Shown piece by piece: positions 24,801 to 36,800 of a DNA stretch of 64,000 nucleotides. Within the stretch, counting starts at the first letter, position 1. Every line of letters starts with the position of its first letter. The notes below the pieces were generated by a model. That model saw only the letters and a program-made list of their open reading frames with translations, was not told where the DNA came from and searched no databases. Both the position numbers and the translations under genes were made by a program. The DNA comes from Argopecten irradians (Eukaryota > Mollusca > Bivalvia > Pectinida > Pectinidae). The DNA is taken from positions 4,157,778-4,221,777 of the forward strand of contig NC_091142.1 of NCBI RefSeq assembly GCF_041381155.1, written 5' to 3'.

Positions 24801-27800
24801 GTTACAACTTTGACGCTAGCAGAAGACGGAGGGGTACGATCGACGGTAACAACTCGAACGTACGTCGTGTTTTGATGCAGGACATTTGAAATTGTTAGCT
24901 GCACTGAGACTTCTTTAATTGCTGTTTCAACCAAAAATTCAGCCACATCGACAGATGTCTTGCGTCTACCATGCGGTATATCCCGTCGGATGGGTACCTT
25001 GTTGTTAGGCGAAAAGAAATTTACTGTCAGTGATTTCACAACACTCTCTTCTTCAACGACGAATTCCCAAGAACATGCCACCATGGACCTTTTCACAGAG
25101 ATTGCTTCGGTACATTTCAGAGAGCGAACCATAGGTGGTGATATATCGGCGATAACAGGATCAGTGTTCTTAATTTTGACATTACCAGCGGAATCTTCTA
25201 ATTCTAAGGCCAAAAACGTAGCAATACCAGATTCAGGAGACAGGAAATCAGCTGGGGTTTTCATAGTCTCAATTAATTCGGTGTCTTTCACATCTGTCAG
25301 GAACGGAAGACTACCGGCAGAAATAGACATAGTATTAACAGCAGAGTCATCAGAAACATTCCACACGAGATTGAGAGAATCCGTATTAGATTGGTAAAAC
25401 ACATCTCCGTAATGTATATAATGTGTATCGTCGACTTCAGGCCCGATGTAGTTGATTTCCGGAGCCGAAGTGTCGAGTTTGATGCCGTCCGATGTAGATA
25501 CTATATATTCCTCATTGCAGTTGTGACCAGGCAGAGCTCTAACAGTAACATAGTAGGTATCCCCTTCTGTAAAATCCATATGAATCTGAGCTTGTCCGTG
25601 TGACGAGTTGTGAACCATCAGTCCGTACCCAGTGTAAGGTAATACATCAGATTTGTAAGCATCAGAACCAATTGCCCATTCATACTTCCTGATGTCACAC
25701 GCTTCACTTTCAAATCCAGCAAATGTCACGTCTAAGGAAGCCCGGTCGATAGTATAGTCGTCGTCGACATATTCCTCCCTACCATCAGATATTTGTCCCG
25801 GTACGTTTGCCTTGAGTACCACAATTGGTTTAGAGGAAACTACGTCCGATTCCAATCCAGCGCCGTTGGTTACTTTAACGGAAACATAGTATTCTGAATT
25901 TGATTCCGTAAACGTTTCAAGTTCGAGGTTGGAAACTGTCATGGTGATTTCGTCTCCTCTGTATTCTATAAAGTTTCCAGTGGTTGATAAATCTCCGGGG
26001 GATGTGCCGACTCCTACCCACACCTTGCTGATTCCACTTTCTGGATCCTGTCCAACCCAACTTAATGTTAAAATGTTAGGATCGGTATGTAACACTCTGT
26101 TTAAGTCGTCCAGTTCTTCATCTTTCATTGGAAGTCCTATATGTACCTAAAATCATACAATGAAAACAGAATTTGTAATACTTTTTTACATTGTTTCTGA
26201 TACTATTCTTTTACTTTTTGCTATATCGATGCAGTACAGTTGCCATGTACTAACCGCTGGTTGGTTTTTTTTTTTCATGCAGTTTCGAGGACACACTTTA
26301 ATTGATACTTTGTAAAATTAATTGTAATAGGTTTATTGATTTTACACTTTATATTTTCTCTTTTTATGATGAATACGGTACATTTTATCTTTGATACTCC
26401 AGTTGTTAGTATCACTACCGTAATATGCAAACCTAAAAGCTATACTGTCAACTTCATTTTTTTTTAATTTAAATCTACCTCATCATCCATGGTTGCATAC
26501 AGAGTATTCAGTTTTGAAACAAAAAATATTCCAGTGTGGATATTGCGACAATAAACTAAACTGTGGAATATCGAGGTTGGGTTCACCAGTGTTTTTGAAG
26601 TCGTCAAGTACTTTCGAAGCAAACCAAAACCGAAGCATTACGATGATTGGGTGTGAATGATTATAAAACATTTCCATATATTGGTGCAATTTATGCAGTT
26701 AATTAAGTGTTTACATATACCTTTGTGAGTAACGGAGCTGTCCCATCAATCACGACCCCAAATGATTCGTGGGAGGTGGACAGAAGAGCGTGGTTTATGG
26801 CTGTCACAACAAGTGAGTACTTTGCACCGTCTACGAGATTTAGTTGATCAATTTCCATCTTGACCGGCCCGTCGTTCAGATCTGGATCTGTCGTCATGTA
26901 TGGCGCACTTTTAGGCCACGCTTTATGTTTGCTGCCTTGATGTTGTCTGTTGATGAAATATCTGTATTCTTTGATGCCGGAATCATCATCTTCAAATAAC
27001 CAGGATACATCTAGGTGGTCGTTAAAGCTTTGGTAGCGGTGTCCTGTCTCTGTGTCATGGAGGTAGTGCATGATTGGTGTTGTATGATCAACAATGAATC
27101 CGTCTGACGTCACTTCCACCGTAAGCCCCGCCCCATTCTCAGCAGTTACCACAAACTCTACCTCATCGCGATGATTCATGGCAATTGACCTTTCTGTAAA
27201 TTGGGTCAGGTCATCCACCTCAAAAGTCTGAATATGTTTACTGTTGATGAATAAGGAAACATCATATTTGGAGATGTGGCTTTCAGGATCGGTGAAGTTA
27301 TCCCAGTTACAGGATTTTGTAGCCCTTTCAGACGAAAAACCAATATCGCTTCCTATGTTTGATCCGTCGAACACAACGCCAGGCAGTGGGTGTGTAGTAT
27401 CAATAAGTACTGAAATTTGATACAAAGTTTATATATCAGTTGATTAAAACACTGCTTCTTGCCGTTATTGTTCAATATATAGTAATTTTCATTGAAGGGA
27501 AACGTAAACTGACCGCTTGAGACAGTGTTTGATTAAAGCAATATTTCACGTTTTCTTTCAAAGTATTCGCAAATTTATGTCTTAAAGCACTGTTGCGAAA
27601 TTACGTGAATTTGCGTATATCATAAAAATGTTAATCGCTACTTTCCAAACAATAAAATTATCATGACTTAAACATTATCATGACTTTAACACGAAATAAA
27701 ATATGATACAAATGGTATATATAAATAATAATAACAACTCACCTCCGTCCGACGTGGTGCTGTTCCCTTTCGAGTTGATAGCTGCGTTGTACGCCTTCAC

Positions 27801-30800
27801 AGTGGAATAGTATGTCGTGTTGTGTATCAAAGCAAGGTCCTCTACACACGATCGCTTGAAATGGTGGGTTAGGTTGTGGAAGGTAACAATGTTGTCTTTG
27901 CCAGGAGATGTACCAACGCCCCATATAAAGCTGTATATCAATGGGAAAACATAAAACTAACTATTGATTTTTTTTTTTTGCTATTGTAATACAGGATTTT
28001 TTTTTTTTAATTAAACATAAACAGTTATTCCGTAAAAAAAGATATTTTTGACTAGAGGTTTTGATAACCTTTGTAAGTCATAACAGAGAAAAAGAGAAAT
28101 AGATCAAATTATGTTGAAATTGTCATTTGGAACCATAGATAATGATCAACAAAAGATTTAAGACTTTAAGATTGATGGAGCTGTGATTGTTGTAAAGTTG
28201 CCATCATAAAATAATTGGGAATTACACGTTGTTTACTGTATGATGTTGGTACTTGTTGTTACAAGTTTGCATACGTTATCTATCTTTATTCTCCTAACTA
28301 ATCTAACGGAGTCTTAATTTTTTATATTAGTCAGATATTACGAAAACAATTGATCTAACCACTTGTATCGTCAAGGTATTTTTTTCTAAACAATATTCCA
28401 AATATTACAATAAGTATAAGTTTACAAGATACCGATATTACAGTTAAACACACTTGATACACTCGGTAAATAAAGCCAAATACATACTCTTTGATACCAG
28501 ACTCTTCGTCATAGAACTTCACCCACTCGGCACATATAGTGGACGTATCCCACTGATAGTCTATGTCTGTGTCGAGTTTGTCGCCATCATGGACGACTCC
28601 CACACTGGGCGGGGTCAAATCAATTAGGATCTGTTCGTCACCATGCCGGGCGGTATTCAGGCCAACTGAAAAAATATAAGAAGAATAATTATACACGACA
28701 GTCACATAATATGCTTTATAACATGAAATATTTGTGAGTTCGTGTTGCCGTGGTGTGAAGCTTTCAAAGTGGGTAGAAATATTCGTGGTTGGGGTGTGGA
28801 ATGACATTTAAACCGACACCTACGACGAAAATAACGAATATTTCTTCCTCAAATTATGTAATGTTACACACACAGTGCATTCCACAAAACCGACACCTAC
28901 GACGAAAATAACGAATATTTCTTCCTCAAATTATGTAATGTTACACACACAGTGCATACACATATTCCTCTTTTTATTCTAGCATAATTTAAAACTGAAT
29001 GTCGAAACCGTATGAACTTTCAATGAGGAAGTTATGAACAAAAGTCGAAATGAGAACATGATAAATGCGTAATGTAGATTGGATGTACAACCAACGTTTG
29101 GAATTGAATTCAAATTGTTTATGAATCATGGTATACATTTCATCTTTTAAACAACCATGTCTCCATTTCTAGTGAATATAGAGGAAATCACATGAACAAT
29201 ATGCTATAAACAAACCATTGTTGACTGCTCTGAGACGTAACCATGCTGGGATTCCATGACCAAGTCCGAGGTGCTCAATGGCCACATACGGCTCACCTCT
29301 TGTGATGTAAGTCTGTAGTTCATATCCTCGAATAGTGACGTCATGTTTTGTTTTACCAAGTCCAAAGTCAACTCTCGCAAGCTTAGAAAGTGGATCGGAA
29401 GCATTGAAATAAACTGCTAGAAGGTCGAAATCTTCGTCATAGAATATTTCAAGGACTTTAGTGAATATGGGTGGTGTCGTATCAACCGTGAACGGTGTAC
29501 TATGGCAGACTGTTGTCACGAGAGCTCCGCCGAAGACGATGCTGTTCAGAGCTCTAACAGTGGTATAGTATTTGCCATCTTGGAGGTGAAGGTCCTTTTG
29601 GTAGCCGCTGTTTGTCCAGTACTTCTTACTCGAGTGATGTTGGTGTGGATCGGCCTCCCCCACGACATCCTGCGTACACATTGACTTCCCTACCATCCAG
29701 GTATAGCCCCAAATATCACTCTCGTCGTCATGGAAACCGTCAAAGTTCACTGTAATGACATATTACAATAATCAAAATTTAAAAAAAAACAGCTAAAATA
29801 GATATGTACATGTACGTTCAATGCTAATAATTGTGATCATGGTTTGTACGGAAACTTAAATTGAACGAACCTATTTCTTTTGTTTTCATTGAATCAACTG
29901 AACATTAGAAACAAATTATCAGCATGCATATAAATTCAAATATTAAAAAATGCATTACCTGAAGCTAAGTGGTTGTTGATGGTATATTTCTCGTCCTCTA
30001 GAGGTTTATGGCCGTTGAATACAGTTCGAGATTCCTCGTCATCAATTACCATCCTTAAATAATTAAACACATATGTCGAATCAGCTGTATAGGACAAGGC
30101 CTATAACATTGATTCATGTTAGCAAATCAAAACATATTTAGGCATAAAAAGTCATTGTCATGCGACCTTAACGACATGTTAAATTATATTTTTACATAAT
30201 TGTCTTTTGGGTATAAGATTTTATGCATACATAAATTAATTTCTTTTAGGTATATTCTAGATTGGTTTGACAAGTTTAACAACCTATTAACATCAAGGTT
30301 CACTTAAGGAATGCACAAGCTTACATAGAAAGTAGAGTTGTCAATATCATCACCATTTAAAACAGACATTTCGCCTTACCTATGGTTTTCGTTCCACGTG
30401 ACTTCCACACATCTCTGAGTAAGGGCTGCTGAACACCCACTGGCATGCATTGTCACTTTGGCGTCTGGTCCCAAAGGACCTGTGAACGGAGGCGTGAAGT
30501 CTACGGTGGTACCTACAGATGACAAATAGGCTGTATATCCTAATACATTGTTGACTTTAGCGTTGATATAATAAGCCGTAGCGTGAGCAAGGTCTAAATT
30601 CTCGTAGAGAACATATGAACTATGACCTACGCCAAGACGTTCGTAACTCTTATATGTCCCGCTCAGACGCAGTGAAGCTCTTGGTCCCTCTACAACTTCA
30701 TGCAGGTCACATATTTCGGAATGGTATTCATAATCAAACGAAACGCACTTAATTGAATATTCCAAACAGAGCTTAGCACAATCTACGGCTGACCTTGCTT

Positions 30801-33800
30801 TAGCTGATTTAAAATTAGGAGCCGTGAGTTTACCATCCCGAGGGACTCCGAAATACTTTAGTTCGTCATTAACTCCATCTCGAGCTGTAGTCTTGTCAAT
30901 ATCAAGAGAATCCCAGGGTATGAATTCGCTGCCATATTGACCGGAACTAAATCCAAGAGCCTTTTCATGTGAAGGTATCAATGTGCTATCATCAAATACC
31001 ACCACTGTTCCGCTGATTTTGTTGGGATGACTAGAGAATTTATACGATGGGTCCACTCTACCATCGGGAATAGTTGTATCATATGTTGGTAACATACAGT
31101 AGGAAAAGGCTTCCAGTCCTTGTGTGTTCCTAGCCTTCACTGTGAAGTATAGAGGTATACCACTTGGTAAGTCGTTGGTAGGTACTAGAAGAGACGCGCC
31201 ACCCATTTCTGTCCAGTCTACTACATTTGTTCCACCGTGTTGTGTTCCGATTGCATATAATAGTGTTACTTGGCTTGTTTCGTCTAATGTTGAAACTTCT
31301 AGCTTAAAGGCAGCGTCAAGAGGACTTCGGTTTTGAACTTGCTCTAGCAAACATCCCCGAGGACCTTCACGCCTTTTTCTGGAACCTACAGTGTTCGGAG
31401 GAAATTCCGGTGGGGAGGAGTCCTCGCCTTTCATTGGTGTTGTAAAGATGTTCTTTTTAATTGTAGGTGTTGTGTATGACCAAATACTCTTATCAAATAC
31501 TGTTACTGTCTTGAATAAAAGGAATATCTCTGCAAAACCCCTAAGGTCCAGTTTCAAGGGCACAAGAACAAGGTCCATCTTCGCTCTTTCGAAAAATATA
31601 TAAATAGCATTTAAATGGCATATGTTGAAAAGAAAAATGACGGAATATGTTCCATGATAGCATCATACATTTCTCGTTAACATAATTTAAGTTCATGTCG
31701 TGACCCTGAAAAACAATGTTATCTCATATTCACATATTAAAGAATAATCTTAATATAAAGCTGATCAAAACAAATATACTTATTATATCAATGTATCAAA
31801 ACATCATAAACTAGAGATATATTTATATCAAATAAAAATATATGAATATACATGTATTTTTCTTCCGCTATCAAAGTCTTGTTCGACTGGTCGGGACAGA
31901 ACAACGAGGTGCATAATTAAAATTTTATGGGGATATTGTTTTTCTTTTTAATTGTATAAAGACTAAGGAAAAGATATGTAAACAAGAAATCTAAGAGTCA
32001 CCTACATGTGCGTAATTGGTGCAATACGTAAAAACGCATATGTGGCAGTGTAGTGTGAACTTCTACATTGATTTTCAGATATATATATATGTATATTTCA
32101 AAATGATTATACCAATGATCCGATGATTTAAATAGTTTTCTTATTAGTTCTGATGTAGAAGATGGATACGTATCATCAAACCCATACTGTAGTTTCCATA
32201 GTTATCAACGTCCGATGAATGACTTGGATTACTGTACTTGTCTAAATACATATATGTACAAGCTCTTATCGTTACAACTTTGTATTTGCAGCTCCGACGT
32301 TGTTTAAAATATTTCATTTTTCCTCTACCGGCACAGACGCACGCCTGCAGCTGTCTGCCTATCATTCGCAATGTTTGACAAAATTGTTTTTCCAACAAAA
32401 TCGGGATCTTAGAAACGCTTAAATTATCAAATTTATAATGCGTGCCGCATTCAAACGTTCAAATGACTTTGACGCTTTAATGCACTGGTTCGGGAATTTC
32501 CGATTTATTTATAGACAGATCGGACAATCTTTTTTTTCAGTAAATTTGTACCAATCGATCATTGTTTTATAGCGGATCACCTGGGTTACCAAGAAAATAA
32601 TAACATTTATTTAGCATTACATATCTATATATAATCAAGATCCCAATATAAGTATTAGAGATCACTTTCGACCTATATCGAAAACTTACACGGGAATGAT
32701 AAAATTAGCATTACCGTTACCATTTTCATAATTAAACTAATTAAATGTTTCTTTTTTGATCAACTATAATTTTAGAGTGCGATGGGTTTTTGTAGCAGTG
32801 GTTGCTGAATATTTAATATGCGAAAAGTGGGGAAATCTAGATATTTTCACTAAAGTTTATTATCGATATCTATAATGAAAACATGAGCATTTTTTTGTTA
32901 TCTTCAAGAATTATCTCACAGTACTATTGATTTCCGTTTGATCTATTCCCCTTCCTATTTCCGTATTAATTTTCAAAGTCGGTACTCACGCTACATCCAG
33001 CGGAAACTTGCTGAATCCTATACTGCCCGTGGTAGGGAAACTCGTTTGTAATAGATAGCCGATAAGCTTTATACCTCCTTTGGCAAACCCCAAATTAATT
33101 GCAGCTGTACCCCAGACGGTCGCGCCCACGCCGGGAGTAACAGTTACCTTAGAAGATAAAAAAGATTATAACACAAACAGTACATGTGTCAAAATTAACT
33201 TTACAATGATATCAAAGTTTAAAGCTGATTTATAGGTAATTATCAATATCCTAAAAAGATAAATGATTATAATGTTAACGAATAAATAATTTAAAGCATT
33301 ATGTTTACAACAAGATGTACGTATCTAACACATGTCAAATCTAGCAGTTCATAAGAGAATTACACCAAAATGTGCCATGAAATTTAAAAAAAATCCAGTC
33401 GTTCACACTAATGAAAAAAGATCCTAATAAAAAGACGCTTCACTCATTTTTGAATCACCTTTTTCAACATTGAGCAAAAATGTGAACACATTAAGGGAGG
33501 ATGTTGGTTAGTTTTCCAGTAAATGTGTTTTCAGCGCAGATTTTGTTTTAAAATATGTTTCAAAATAAAAGTGTGTTCAGCTCAGATTTTGTTTAGTTTT
33601 ACTGCAGTAAAAGTGTGTTCGGCACACATTTTGTTAAGTTACACGGTAAAGGTGTTTAGTATGAAACAAGGGTCTCACTTACTCTTGCTTTCATGCTAAG
33701 GAAGCAGACTCCCAGTGAAACATCAACGGTAAGCGATCCACCCGCTCCAAAACCTAATAGCAAAAAGGGTAATGTCAAAGAGATGTCAAACTTTAAAATT

Positions 33801-36800
33801 GATTTTATTATCTTATAATCGATTTCCTTTGTACCTGTTTTTAATTCGATATTGAATTGATTGGTCTATATCTTTTCTTCACGCCTCTATATGAAACATA
33901 AAACGAAATACGAGATTATAGTGACGTCACATTAGAGAGGAAAAATAATATCTAAGAAAATCGATTGAATCGTACATAACACGTGTTTTATTTTATAAAG
34001 TAGCATGAAAATAATAGTTACATTTATCTTTTGTATAAACATTGATATCACTATTATTATATTTTATTTTCGGTGATTGCTAAGTGTCAAACAGTTTGCA
34101 AACAAAAACCATTAAACTTCTATAAGATTGAAATTACAGTGACATCAATACTTGAATGTATATGTTTTCATTTTTATAAACACCGAGTCAATATTCATTT
34201 GTTCATTGCACAAACGCTGCATTCTCCATGGTACCGTGCTTTGATAAACAATCTTATTATTAATATGAAACATTAGATAATCTTTCTGACATGTTTTGAA
34301 GAAATGACATATCTTATATAAAACTTAAGGATCTTTCTATCCATATGGTGTTCTATCGCCCTTGTAAAATTTGAAATAATGACGTCGGCGACACCCTCGA
34401 TGATCATGTTATCTAATCATGCGATATTATAAATATTTTTCATATGTGGATAGGAAGGAGAGGAATATTCTACATGAGGGTCACAAAATGATGTCACACC
34501 CAAGGCTTGCCGAGGGTTTTTCAATATATTGTGATCCCGAGGGTAGAATATCCCTATCCGTCATTTCCATGTATGAAAGTGTATTTTTCTCTTAACATCG
34601 ATGCTTTATTGCAATTTTACTACTATGTATTTCCGCCATTTTGAAACAATTTAAAAAAGCGACTGCAAGTCAATTCTCCATATATGAATATTTTGCTAAC
34701 ACTGTGACATCACGAGGCTTTATTGCATGGGTAGCCATGCAATACAGCCTCGGATGACATGAGTGTATTGTCCTAGACCAACCAGAATTGCACGTGTTGG
34801 TATGAGAGGAAACACTATATGGACCTCAACAAATGTCCATAATTGGTATGTATGTCCTTTTCAGAATTTATGTGAGACGGATATATCCTGTAAGGAAAAA
34901 CGCTGTCCTTACTGTGGATCATAAAATGTAGCTATTCAAAAAAACTAAACGGAGAAAGAAAGAGAAAGTCCACTTACCTAGAGTTAACGGAACAGGTCCA
35001 ACCATAAAGAGGCTTTGTAAATTGAAAAATGTGATTTCAAACGGATCTATGGGAATGTCCACGTCGATACAGAAATCCATCTTGTCCTGAAATTCTTTGC
35101 CTAAGATTTTCAAAAGGCCTTTTGGGTTCTTGAAAAGCTGAAATATCGTAATGTCTGATATTTTCATCCATAAAATGAATAACTAAACCGCAAACACCAG
35201 TATCATTACCATTTTTCTTTCCATATCGGTGCTGAAAACTATAAAACTTATACAATAATACCACACTGACGACTTCTATTCAATTATATATATATATTTC
35301 GACGACTTTTTTTCTATAGCAATCCTTTCTATATTCCATGTATTTCTAATTTCTAACAGATTTTAACAAAACAAACAAATAACTGATATTTGGAATTTGC
35401 TTCAAAAGATGTAATTAATAAACAGTGATTTTCTCGCCTGAAGAGAAAAGATTAGTATCGAGATGTACGAACTTACCTCGGACACAACTGAATCTCGAAT
35501 TTTTCCAATAAGATGCATGTCATGTGAATCCATGACGTCGTTTTGCGATATCGATAGAATCATATCACCGAGTGACATTTTTCCTATCTCAGGTAGAGAA
35601 ATCCCTCCAAAACCGGAGCCTAAATGTGGTAGATGAATTCCAGAGCCTAAATTTGGTAAGCTGATGTTCGGTAAATGGATACCGGAGCCTAAATTTGGTA
35701 TCGAGATACCGGAGCCTTAGTGCGGTAAAAGAAAAAAAAACACATTCGGTATGAATAGGCAAACAGAGAGACAGAAATATTCATTTCCTTTTTTTTGATT
35801 TAAATCGTATGTTCCTTTATATTTCATATTCATATTTTGTTCAATTCATATTCAATGTAAATTTTGAAAGGTCAATTATGAAGCTTAGTCATCTTTCTCC
35901 ATTGGTTACAACATATCCTTTGCTGTCTAAAATGGTGAACTTCTAAGTTAACAAAAATGATAAATTCCAACTGATGCAGAAATATGAGTCAAATTAATTA
36001 CATGAGTGGCAACGAGAACTATTGTTGAGCCACTGTTTTATTATCCTTTTTATAGTATAAGTTTTGACTGCAATTCTCTCATAAAACAATTTTGACTGTT
36101 TTAAACATCAATAAATCAGAGGATGCAGGCAGAGTTGACAGTCATGAGTTGCAATAATATTAAGTAGGTGATGTCTAAATCAATATGCAGTACTAAACAT
36201 CAATGGCAAGATATCGAATATTTCAAAAAGCGAACGTTTTCAGCAAAATCAGTAAACACAATCGTGTTATGCTAAAACAAGATAAATGTCACTCTGATCC
36301 TTAATTACCATCTGTTTCTTAAATGTTTACCAAAATTCACCAACTAATAAATTGCATAAATTTTATTTCTACTCTAATAGATATTGATTAGAAATGAAAA
36401 CAGGAAAACATGATTTTCTCCTTTTTCCCTTTGAAATTACCATGAACCCGGAAAAAATCGGATATGAATAGCACACAATATGCAGTTGACCCTAGGACAT
36501 CTTCATACAAATATTTTGCTCATCACCGAGTGGCCGTAAAACTGCCAAAATTACCATTGCTTATGAGGAAACTCACCATCACAGTTGTCTACTCTCGGGA
36601 ATTTGATGTCGGTTGTGATCTTTAGCCGTACAAGACAAGAAAGGAATTCTTCATGACAGAGGGTCACCTCGGCGCTCAGTATCACTTCGTTGTTAATGAC
36701 GTCACCGTTGAAGATGAGATCGGCACTGAGTCCAGCAATTGTCAGTAAATGTATGCTATGATCATGACCTATAAGGAGAATATAAGCATTCCTGACAGGA

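Noticed and set aside
28699-28822. Treating the relic half-module as a real exon
   Set aside because: It has a frameshift and no clean donor, while exons 34 and 35 join in frame with a perfect module core without it.
32144-32398. Extra exon in the 1.4-kb boundary intron
   Set aside because: No matching acceptor/donor pair in a usable phase; exon 31 joins exon 32 directly in frame.
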